Virus record (IMG/VR): IMGVR_UViG_3300032293_001888
Span: 1 to 50,988 of that record
Strand: one strand, 5' to 3'
DNA: 50,988 nucleotides
Source: a virus
Shown: piece by piece, positions 1 to 7,397 of the stretch
How the letters are laid out: every line of letters begins with the position of its first letter
Numbering within the stretch: position 1 is the first letter of the stretch
Notes under the pieces: generated by a model
Seen by the model: only the letters and a program-made list of their open reading frames with translations
The model's database searches: none
Told to the model about the DNA's origin: nothing
Program-made: the position numbers and the translations under genes

Positions 1-502
1 ATAGACCATAAGACCAGGCATGTGCTCCAAAATCTTGAACAGGTGTGGGTGAGTCCTTGCTCAAGTATCCAGGTGCTTTGTAAAATTCCAATAGTGTTTG
101 TAAAACTGTGTACACCGCCGGATGCTGAGGTGCAGCAGCAAATACAAAATTGTTGATGGCGCCGTGTGGAGTTTCCACTCCAACAATTAGTTCATCCGTA
201 TCATGAATCCATTGTGTGGCCGGTACCAGGCATTGGGTATCCAGGTCTGCGTAGATTCCGCCGTAGACATAAACAACCGCCACTCGCCAGACATCGGCCT
301 TCATCACTCCAAGTGGCAAAGACATGTACATTTGATAAAACTCGGTGTCAAAGTGGTCACGCACAAATCGTTCACATCGAGCATCGTCAAAATAATACCA
401 AACATGGTCTGGATTTAGCTTCAGCCAAGTCCGTATTGAATCAACTGATTGTGAGTCGGGATACTGCGTCTTATAGGTTTGCCAAATTGTTTTTGGTATC
501 AT
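1..502 (-). CDS. Glycosyltransferase, OCH1/DXD sugar-transferase type (partial, runs off left edge)
   Basis: Reading from an ATG at 502 there is an open frame to the window edge (167 codons, no stop). It begins MIPKTIWQTYKTQYPDSQS and contains the string YGGIYADLDTQCLVP at about residues 86-100. This is the DXD nucleotide-sugar/metal-binding signature of the Gly_transf_sug (OCH1/capsular mannosyltransferase-like) family, preceded by the family's KADVWRVAVVY helix. The enzyme would transfer a sugar from a nucleotide-sugar donor in the host cytoplasm; the acceptor is unknown. It lies directly downstream of the fibre block, so modification of a virion or host-surface component is a reasonable guess. 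The start has no strong Shine-Dalgarno but matches the conserved IPKxIWQT opening of the family. The C-terminus is missing from the window. Confidence 0.88.
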   Translation of the reverse strand, partial: MIPKTIWQTYKTQYPDSQSVDSIRTWLKLNPDHVWYYFDDARCERFVRDHFDTEFYQMYMSLPLGVMKADVWRVAVVYVYGGIYADLDTQCLVPATQWIHDTDELIVGVETPHGAINNFVFAAAPQHPAVYTVLQTLLEFYKAPGYLSKDSPTPVQDFGAHAWSYGL

Positions 503-520
503 AATAAATTAGAGTTCGGT

Positions 521-676
521 TTATCTTCGTTTCAATCTACTTATTTTGCTGTTTACTGCGGCTAAATTTTGTGCTGTGGTAAACCTTGCCAAGTCTGTTA
601 CCCACCATGTCAACAGATCCAGCTCGTTGCCTACAAAATATGAGCGAGGATCAATAGTGACATTTTTCAATAACAT
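521..676 (-). CDS. Small hypothetical protein (51 aa)
   Basis: An ATG at 676, 8 nt after the stop of the 661-aa fibre gene, opens a 51-codon frame ending at 521. The protein starts MLLKNVTIDPRSYF, has a Trp pair (LLTWWVTDLARF) and ends in basic residues KISRLKRR. It fills the gap between the fibre and the glycosyltransferase in the same direction, which is the main support. No good Shine-Dalgarno is visible and I do not recognise a family. It could be spurious. Confidence 0.45.
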   Translation of the reverse strand: MLLKNVTIDPRSYFVGNELDLLTWWVTDLARFTTAQNLAAVNSKISRLKRR

Positions 677-684
677 AGGTTAAC

Positions 685-2670
685 TTATGACCAGTAGATG
701 ATTTCGCCGGTGGTTGGGTTGTAGGCCATGTTGAAGAATCCACTTGGTAATGTAGCACTGGCCACATTGCGGATTGGTTTGACTGTGAAGGTATTTGCCG
801 TGGTTTGATTTAAGTTGGAACCGGTGGCATTTAAAATAATACTGTTATTGGATTGAGAGGTCTCGCCAGCCCAGGCACCAATGGCAACGGAATAGTTACC
901 TTGATTGTCTGCGGCAGCTTCGTTACCAATAGCAACAGAGTTAATGCCTTGTGCTTGACCACCAGCGCCGAAACCAACGGCCACAGCTTTAGTGCCTTGG
1001 GCTGAATAACCAGCAATGGAGCCAACGGCCACAGAACTAGTGCCTTGACTGGTAAATCCACTCTGTAGGCCAATGGCTATCGAGCCTTCGCCTTGTCCGC
1101 CTGCGGCCGCAGAATTGCCAATCGCAATCCCGTATCGAGCTTGATTTTGTTGACCGGCGGCGTTGCCAACGGCAACCGAACTTTCACCTTGAGTTGTCTG
1201 GCCAGCGTTGGTACCGATGGCCACAGCGTCCGTACTTTGTGTAGTTTGAGCAGCCTGGTTACCAATAGCAATACTTCGTGTGCCTTGAGCGCTTAAGGCA
1301 GCAAAATAACCAATGGCCACACCAATTCCACCTTGATTCAGTCGGCCAGCTCCGGCACCGATGGCCACACCGGCAGCGCCTTGAGTTGTTTCACCGGCAT
1401 TGGGGCCAACGGCCACAGCGTCAAAATTTTGGTTAGTTAGACCAGCACTGGATCCAATGGCAACCCGTGTGGACATATTATTACTAGTAACATTACCAGT
1501 CACACTCAAGTTGCCGTTGATGACCAAGGGCTGTGGTGTTTGAGTTACATTGCCATAAGGATCCACCGTGACTATGGGCAAAGGAGTAACAATGTTGTTG
1601 GCTATGAGAACATCGCCGGCCAATACAGAATCGGTGATGAATGTACCATCAGTTTCAAATATGTATGTGCCCGATACATTTGATGTGACTAGTTGGCCGG
1701 TTGTTATGGCCAATGTCAGAACAGTAGTAACCGTTATTGGATCAGGACCAGAAACAATATCGAAATCCAAAAACACATCGCCACTGGCGGCGCCACTGCG
1801 AGTTACGAGTGTAACTATTCCCACAACTAAAACTGGAGTGCCTATATCGGGAGTATATGTTATGGTTGCCCCAATAGGTGTCTGATTCAGAAGCTCTGCA
1901 AAATTTGCGCCAGCTATAGAGTGAGTATACTGTAAAGTTGCTGTTGTTGGTGATTTTGGAACAACAGTCAACGAACTGCCACCGCCGTTCCAGTTGGCTG
2001 GAACATAATTGGTAGTGGCCCGAGTATCAACTGTCACATTACCACTGGTGCTGATTTGTGCTGCATCGTTGAATGATACATTTGCTACGTTAGCAGTGAA
2101 TGTCCAGTCACCTGTACTGCCGCCACCACTTACTGGTATATTACCACTGCCTAGCAATGATGTTCCGTTAATTGTCTTAATGTTTGTGCCAGATACTAGA
2201 GTGTCTTGTTTCGATGATAATCCGGAAACTGCTGTATTAGCTTGATTAAAAGCACCAGCCGCAAACTGATTAACTGCTGTGATTGTGGTGTTTTGGTTGG
2301 TGTTAATGGTCTCAATAGAATTTAATCTGGTGTTTTGTGTTGAGTCCACACCTTGAATAATGGTAATACTATTATTTTGATTGGTGTTAATGGTCTCAAT
2401 TGAATTAATTCTGGTGTTTTGAGTTGTGTCAATACCGATGGTTACATTGGCTTGATTATATGCGCCACTCGCTAAACCATTAGCACCATTGGCTGTGGTA
2501 AACACAACAGAAACCCTATCATCCCTTGCAAGAATTATACCACCAGCTGTTGATCCATCACCAACAGTAACAGTTTTCTTTTGCGTATCAACAAACAACT
2601 CACCCGATGCAGGCGTATTTGCAGTAATTTCTGCTGTTGTTCCACGTCTTAGTTGTAGTGTCTTTGGCAT
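685..2670 (-). CDS. Tail fibre/adhesin with YadA-like head repeats (661 aa)
   Basis: Structural receptor-recognition protein. Residues 1-50 (MPKTLQLRRGTTAEI, then GELFVDTQKKTVTVGDG) match the short N-terminal module seen on many phage fibres (Mtd-N-like), presumably the baseplate anchor. Residues about 70-150 hold coiled-coil-like units (TQNTRLNSIETINTNQN). From about residue 399 to 608 there are 13 near-regular 16-residue repeats of the form xxSVAIGxxAGxxxQG, the left-handed beta-roll repeat of YadA/Hia trimeric autotransporter heads. The C-terminus ends MAYNPTTGEIIYWS. A TATAAATA late promoter lies 31 nt upstream, and AAGGA precedes the ATG. I infer a homotrimeric fibre; its receptor is unknown. 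Confidence 0.85.
   Translation of the reverse strand: MPKTLQLRRGTTAEITANTPASGELFVDTQKKTVTVGDGSTAGGIILARDDRVSVVFTTANGANGLASGAYNQANVTIGIDTTQNTRINSIETINTNQNNSITIIQGVDSTQNTRLNSIETINTNQNTTITAVNQFAAGAFNQANTAVSGLSSKQDTLVSGTNIKTINGTSLLGSGNIPVSGGGSTGDWTFTANVANVSFNDAAQISTSGNVTVDTRATTNYVPANWNGGGSSLTVVPKSPTTATLQYTHSIAGANFAELLNQTPIGATITYTPDIGTPVLVVGIVTLVTRSGAASGDVFLDFDIVSGPDPITVTTVLTLAITTGQLVTSNVSGTYIFETDGTFITDSVLAGDVLIANNIVTPLPIVTVDPYGNVTQTPQPLVINGNLSVTGNVTSNNMSTRVAIGSSAGLTNQNFDAVAVGPNAGETTQGAAGVAIGAGAGRLNQGGIGVAIGYFAALSAQGTRSIAIGNQAAQTTQSTDAVAIGTNAGQTTQGESSVAVGNAAGQQNQARYGIAIGNSAAAGGQGEGSIAIGLQSGFTSQGTSSVAVGSIAGYSAQGTKAVAVGFGAGGQAQGINSVAIGNEAAADNQGNYSVAIGAWAGETSQSNNSIILNATGSNLNQTTANTFTVKPIRNVASATLPSGFFNMAYNPTTGEIIYWS
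847..1476 (-). repeat. Thirteen 48-bp (16-codon) YadA-type repeats
   Basis: Within the 661-aa fibre the protein repeats every 16 residues with conserved [SG][VI]A[VI]G at positions 3-7, A[AG] at 10-11 and QG at 15-16. At DNA level the units are divergent but keep the period. This is the head-repeat signature of trimeric adhesins, and copy number could vary by recombination. Confidence 0.8.
2269..2431 (-). repeat. Dispersed fibre coiled-coil repeat, copy in the 661-aa fibre
   Basis: The DNA encodes two consecutive units of the type TQNTRLNSIETINTNQN. Recognisable copies of the same stretch occur in other fibre genes at about 4909-5000, 5470-5730 and 23990-24126, including a shared run encoding RLNSIETIN. 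This looks like a module shared among fibre genes by recombination or duplication. Confidence 0.7.
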
Positions 2671-2700
2671 TTTTGCTTAATCCTTGTTATTAATTATTAG

Positions 2701-2708
2701 TATTTATA
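2701..2708 (-). promoter_or_regulatory. T4-type late promoter TATAAATA
   Basis: The exact T4 late -10 octamer TATAAATA is present on the minus strand, ending 31 nt upstream of the 661-aa fibre start. No -35 is expected, because T4-type late promoters use the gp55/gp33/clamp system. A gp33 homologue is encoded at 43822-44043. Confidence 0.75.
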
Positions 2709-3768
2709 TGTTTAAATCTTCTGTTCCTGAGCCGTCATTTAAATCTTCTGATCCACTTTGTAACATTAAGTCACCTTCTAATCCTGACAATGTTCTTGCA
2801 ACGATGCTGGTGCGAACCACATCAAAAACTGTGTTTGGATTAGCCGGATTTACCTGTAAACTTACCGTATTTGCAGTTAAAGAGCTTGATACAGTAAATA
2901 AACTTGTATTTGATCCTACCGAATTGTATTGATAGAGAAAAACATCAGTATCATTATGATTCAATAACACTTCAGTTGAATGAACCTCTGAAACATTTAT
3001 AGCTTGTATAATATACTTTGCTGTTCTATAAACTCTTGAATCAAAAGAATCAATAATTTGACTAGGTGTGGATAATATTAAATTTGCTGTATTACTACGA
3101 ATTATCGAATCATTAATTTCAATAGAGCCAACTTTTAAATTATCCCAAGTTGCATATGTAAAGTCGACTGTTGTGGTGGGTTCTGCAACAACATTACTAA
3201 AAAGTTTCCAAACACCATCTGAAGCATCTCTTACTATTCCTGTGTGTTGTTCAATACCATTATTGAAGTTTCCAACAATACCAATATCAACGAGATTTCC
3301 TAAATTATTATTAGCAATGTAAATTAATGGGTCATTAATAATTAAATCATTTGCTCCATGAGAAATAACATTACCGGTAATATTAACGTTACCTGAAACA
3401 GTTAAGTCTTGATTGATTGTAACCGAACCAGTAAATGTGCCACCAGTATTTGCTTTATTGAAAGCGGCTTGTGCTAAACCATTTGCACCTTGAGCAGTGG
3501 TTGTTGCCGTGTTTGCTTGATTATAGGATGAAGCCGCAAAATTATTTACGGCTGTGATATTTGTGTTTTGAGTAGAATTGATGCCTGCAATTATAGAAAC
3601 ATTAGATTCTAATTGAGATTTGGTAATAATATATGTACCACCAACAGTTGTGCCATCGTGAACGACAACGGTTTTTTGGTCGGTATCAACAGTAACTTCA
3701 GCTATGGCTCCAGTGAAAACTGCTGTTTGAGCTGTATTCCCTCGTCTTAGTTGTAATTGTGTGGCCAT
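2704..3768 (-). CDS. Fibre-like structural protein (354 aa)
   Basis: It starts MATQLQLRRGNTAQ and continues AEVTVDTDQKTVVVHDG, the same N-terminal module as the 661-aa neighbour. The middle (about 120-225) carries the module INDPLIYIANNN...DIGIVG...HTGIVRD, also found in the 999-aa and 732-aa fibres. The C-terminal part (from IIDSFDSRVYRTAKY) is paralogous to the C-terminal domain of the 999-aa protein and ends in an acidic tail GSEDLNDGSGTEDLNI. It is probably a short fibre or fibre-base subunit. A TATAAATA lies 29 nt upstream of the ATG. Confidence 0.8.
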   Translation of the reverse strand: MATQLQLRRGNTAQTAVFTGAIAEVTVDTDQKTVVVHDGTTVGGTYIITKSQLESNVSIIAGINSTQNTNITAVNNFAASSYNQANTATTTAQGANGLAQAAFNKANTGGTFTGSVTINQDLTVSGNVNITGNVISHGANDLIINDPLIYIANNNLGNLVDIGIVGNFNNGIEQHTGIVRDASDGVWKLFSNVVAEPTTTVDFTYATWDNLKVGSIEINDSIIRSNTANLILSTPSQIIDSFDSRVYRTAKYIIQAINVSEVHSTEVLLNHNDTDVFLYQYNSVGSNTSLFTVSSSLTANTVSLQVNPANPNTVFDVVRTSIVARTLSGLEGDLMLQSGSEDLNDGSGTEDLNI

Positions 3769-3796
3769 TGTTTATCCTAAAATCTAATTTATATGT

Positions 3797-3804
3797 TATT
3801 TATA
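3797..3804 (-). promoter_or_regulatory. T4-type late promoter TATAAATA
   Basis: The exact octamer lies on the minus strand between the stop of the 999-aa gene and the 354-aa gene, 29 nt before its ATG. This is the same geometry as the 2701-2708 promoter. Confidence 0.75.
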
Positions 3805-6804
3805 TTAACCTACGGTGCCGTAATCAAATGAAGATGTTGTTGCATCCAAGTCAAATCCTGCATTAAATGTTGCCGTTACTGGATCTCCAACAAATCCTAA
3901 AGAACCTGAAGGAGCTTCAACACCTATTCTAGCTATTGCGTTTCTAATGAAAGCTACGGTTACCGAACTGTTGGTTGGTGTAAACAAAACATTTAATGTT
4001 GTTCCAACAATGGAACCAGTAAATGAACCTAAAGATGAAGAAGAATATGCATCACCGAAAGTATTTGCAAAAACTGTAATACCATTGTGAATTATATTTA
4101 AGTTCAACATATGAAATTCACTTGGACTGGAAAGTTGAACTTGATAGAAAGCACTTCTATATACAGAAGTTGAAAAAGAATCTATTGTAACTTGACTGGT
4201 ATCTGTTAAATCTATTGTATTTGCAGATATATTTGTATTTGCAGTTAGATTTATAGCTTTAACACCAATGGTTCCTGTTGATGGATTAAATGTTAAATTA
4301 TTATTTGATGTAAATAATGTGTTTGCAGTGCCTGATGTATTAGCAGTAAAGTTAATATAGTATACATTATTTGAAGTATTATCATTAGAAATTGTTACTG
4401 TTGTACCACCTCCACCGCCAGTATTCGCTTGATTGTAAGCCGATTGTGCAAATTGATTTACAGCCGTAATTTGTGTATTTTGCCAAGAATCAACGCCTTG
4501 CGTTATGATAGTATTGGCTGAAGCTGAATTGGCAGTATCTCTAGCAAACTGATCCGTTGAAGATACAGTAAGAGTATTGGCATAATTAAAAGCAGCTTGT
4601 GCTAAACCAGTAGCTGTGTTTGCTTGATTGAAAGCTTGATTTGCAGTATTAAATCCTGCACCAGCAAACTGATTAACTGCTGTAATCGTGGTATTTTGAG
4701 TAGCATCAACACCTTGAATAATTGTGATGGCTGCATTTTGTGCTAAGTCTACACCTTCAATACCACCAATGCGAGTATTCTGTGTTGCATTGACACCATC
4801 ATTGTAACTGATTGATGTGTTGGCATAGTTATAGGCATTGTTTGCATGGGCATATGCTGACTGAGCATACTGATTGGTTTGATTGGCTGTCTGATATGCC
4901 GATGCAGCATACTGATTGACCTGAGTGATTGTAGTATTTTGGTCGTTATTAATTGTTTCGATGCTATTCAGACGAGTGTTCTGAGTTGCATCAATACCAG
5001 ATACTAATGAAACATAATTGGTAAAATTAATACCCCCAATCACTGCTGTTGTAGCAATTACATTCGCCTTGACATAATCTGCATTGAGATTGGCCGTTCT
5101 AAATGAAGAATCATTAATATTAATGTCATTATTGCCTGATACTTCAGGTGTGTAACCTTGAAACAAATACCAATCTTTGTTTGCGTGCTCACGGAACAAA
5201 CCAGTATGAGCATTGGCACCATCATTGTAGTGTGCTGCAAAACCAATATCAAGTGTATCTGAGTAGAAGTTACCATTGGCCAACAGAATCATTGGATCAT
5301 TAACTTCTAACAGGTTTGTATTGACAGTTGTTGTTGTGCCTAATACATTTAAGTTACCTGTGACTGTTAAATTATTATTTGCTGAGATAACAACAGGACC
5401 AGTAATTGTTCCACCAGCCGAAGCAAACTTGGTGTTTGCGTGGTCATAAGCTGATTGTGCAAACTGATTGACTTGTGTAATCGTGGTGTTTTGGTCATTA
5501 TTAATTGTTTCAATTGAATTCAACCGAACGTTTTGAGTTACATCAGTGCCTTGTATGATGCTAATGGCTGTATTCTGATCGGTATTAATTGTTTCTAATG
5601 AATTCAGTCTGGTGTTTTGTGTAGCATCGACACCTTGTATAATACTAATGGCACTATTTTGTGCCAAGTCCACACCTTGAATACCAAAAATCTGTGTATT
5701 TTGTGTAAGGTCTACACCTTGAGTTACAATGGTATTTGCACTGGCTGTATTGGCTTGATTGTAAGCATTTTGTGCTAAACCTCTTGCAACACTATCTACT
5801 GTAGCACCCCCAGAAAGTAAATTTGATCCAACGCCAGAAGCTGCCGCAGTTAAATCAATATAAGCACCTTTGGCAGGATCGCCTTGAAAGAATCTTAATT
5901 GATTTTGATAAACATCAATTATTACTCCACCAACTAAACTGGTACCAGATGCTGGTATTGCAAGGTTAACTTGACCGCCTTCATTACCAGAAGAATTTGT
6001 GGAAGCTAATTCATTTCCAGAAACCGCACCTGTAGCGGTAAACGCACCAGTATATGTTAATGGTCCACTTCCTGCTCGACCTAATGTATTGGCATTAGAT
6101 GAACCAAATACAATATAAGCATTATTAGCATTTTGTTGGCCTGTAATGCGTATAGTGTCAGCAATATTAACATCGCCAATCCAAGCATCATCACCAACTT
6201 TGAAATTTGTTCCGTTGCCATTATTGGTCGATTCAATAATAGGCGCTTTAAAATAACCTGTAGATTTATCAAAAGTTAATGAAGAACTAGCGCCTCGTAT
6301 TCCACCATCATTAAATTGAACTTGTGTTGTTGATCCTGCTGGTGTATTTGCTGTGTTTGCAAAATCATAAGCATTTTGTGCTAAAGTTCTAGCAACATTA
6401 TCAACAGCAGAACCACCAGAAATTGTGTTGGCATAATCATATGCTGATTGAGCCAAATCAATAGCACTATTGGCTCTGTTTCTAGCAAATTGGTCCACAT
6501 CAGCATCTTGAGAATTAATTGTGATTGTTTTTGTTGTTGTGCAGGCTGAAATGGTAATATTATTACCGGCTGCAATCGATAGTGTATCTGTGGGGGATGT
6601 TGCAAGAATTAAGGAACTGTTTGCATTGATTGTTGCAAACGAATCAGTAGTTGAACCACTTTGAATGTAAGTGATAGAACTGTTAGCAGCTTTGTAATAC
6701 AGTTTTCCATCGGCGTAGTTTAACGCCAACTCACCAAATTCTAGTGAAGAAGGTACATTACCTGTTACGCCTGATTTTTTTAACTGTAGTGTTGTATTTG
6801 CCAT
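3805..6804 (-). CDS. Long tail fibre protein, modular (999 aa)
   Basis: Residues 1-50 (MANTTLQLKKSGVTG...FGELALNYADGKLYYK) are a variant of the shared anchor module. The shaft contains many coiled-coil-like units (VDATQNTRLNSIETINNDQN; QFAQSAYNQANT), predicted to be trimeric stalk. A central module, EVNDPMILLANGN...DIGFAAHYNDGANAHTG, is shared with the 732-aa fibre. The C-terminus (IDSFSTSVYRSAFYQVQL onward) is paralogous to that of the 354-aa protein. Its start is 4 nt from the stop of the upstream 183-aa coiled-coil gene, so the two are probably co-transcribed. It is a structural protein acting outside the cell; receptor specificity cannot be read. Confidence 0.85.
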   Translation of the reverse strand: MANTTLQLKKSGVTGNVPSSLEFGELALNYADGKLYYKAANSSITYIQSGSTTDSFATINANSSLILATSPTDTLSIAAGNNITISACTTTKTITINSQDADVDQFARNRANSAIDLAQSAYDYANTISGGSAVDNVARTLAQNAYDFANTANTPAGSTTQVQFNDGGIRGASSSLTFDKSTGYFKAPIIESTNNGNGTNFKVGDDAWIGDVNIADTIRITGQQNANNAYIVFGSSNANTLGRAGSGPLTYTGAFTATGAVSGNELASTNSSGNEGGQVNLAIPASGTSLVGGVIIDVYQNQLRFFQGDPAKGAYIDLTAAASGVGSNLLSGGATVDSVARGLAQNAYNQANTASANTIVTQGVDLTQNTQIFGIQGVDLAQNSAISIIQGVDATQNTRLNSLETINTDQNTAISIIQGTDVTQNVRLNSIETINNDQNTTITQVNQFAQSAYDHANTKFASAGGTITGPVVISANNNLTVTGNLNVLGTTTTVNTNLLEVNDPMILLANGNFYSDTLDIGFAAHYNDGANAHTGLFREHANKDWYLFQGYTPEVSGNNDININDSSFRTANLNADYVKANVIATTAVIGGINFTNYVSLVSGIDATQNTRLNSIETINNDQNTTITQVNQYAASAYQTANQTNQYAQSAYAHANNAYNYANTSISYNDGVNATQNTRIGGIEGVDLAQNAAITIIQGVDATQNTTITAVNQFAGAGFNTANQAFNQANTATGLAQAAFNYANTLTVSSTDQFARDTANSASANTIITQGVDSWQNTQITAVNQFAQSAYNQANTGGGGGTTVTISNDNTSNNVYYINFTANTSGTANTLFTSNNNLTFNPSTGTIGVKAINLTANTNISANTIDLTDTSQVTIDSFSTSVYRSAFYQVQLSSPSEFHMLNLNIIHNGITVFANTFGDAYSSSSLGSFTGSIVGTTLNVLFTPTNSSVTVAFIRNAIARIGVEAPSGSLGFVGDPVTATFNAGFDLDATTSSFDYGTVG

Positions 6805-6808
6805 TTAC

Positions 6809-7360
6809 TTAAAAACTTCCGCCATCCTTTGTTGTATCATCATTAATAGGTAAAACAGACGACTCTTTCAGTACTTCCAAAACTTTATTTTCTTCTTCTA
6901 ATTTCTTACGCTTGGCAGGAGTTAATTGTAAATATTCAATTTGATTAGTTAATTCTTTAATTTGATTTTCAAAATTTGTACGAGTTTTTTGGTGTTCTTC
7001 TCGTTCTTTATTTAATTCATCACGAAAAACATTAACATGTTGAACTTGGTGTTTAACATTTTCATATTCAGTTTTCATCCTATTCAACTCTGCCATTTGA
7101 ACATTTAAATGGTTAATGGTATCTAAATGTCCTTTGACGGTGTTTTCAAGACTATTAATTTTAGATTCAATTTCTTGATTTTTATCAGTTTTAATTGATT
7201 CTAAATTACTTTTTAATTCTTCAATTTTTTTTACTTGCTCATTAATAACATCTTCAGTAACTCGTGCGTTGGATTGTAGAGATATATTTCTAATAACCGC
7301 ATCGGTCATTGTACCGGTTAATATCTCTACATAATAATTCAAATATTTTTCATTTCCCAT
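6809..7360 (-). CDS. Coiled-coil protein between fibre genes (183 aa)
   Basis: It begins MGNEKYLNYYVEILTGTMTDAVIRN. From about residue 35 to 160 it is highly charged and heptad-like (KKIEELKSNLESIKTDKN; LNKEREEHQKTRTNFENQ), a long alpha-helical coiled coil. The C-terminus DDTTKDGGSF is flexible. Start context: a GGAG-type Shine-Dalgarno (rc of actcctatt) lies just upstream. Its position among fibres suggests a fibre-associated connector or assembly factor, but I recognise no family. The composition (Lys/Glu-rich, no Ala/Thr-rich repeats) is unlike the neighbouring fibres. Confidence 0.75.
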   Translation of the reverse strand: MGNEKYLNYYVEILTGTMTDAVIRNISLQSNARVTEDVINEQVKKIEELKSNLESIKTDKNQEIESKINSLENTVKGHLDTINHLNVQMAELNRMKTEYENVKHQVQHVNVFRDELNKEREEHQKTRTNFENQIKELTNQIEYLQLTPAKRKKLEEENKVLEVLKESSVLPINDDTTKDGGSF

Positions 7361-7397
7361 TTCAAACTCCTATTATAAAAAATTATATAGTCACTAT

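Noticed and set aside
847-1476. Regular repeats that could suggest a CRISPR-like array
   Set aside because: Periodicity is 48 nt in frame within one coding sequence, with no separate unique spacers; it is a protein repeat.
1568-2245. Plus-strand frames across the 661-aa fibre
   Set aside because: Antisense shadows of a repetitive Thr/Val-rich gene with clear family features on the minus strand.
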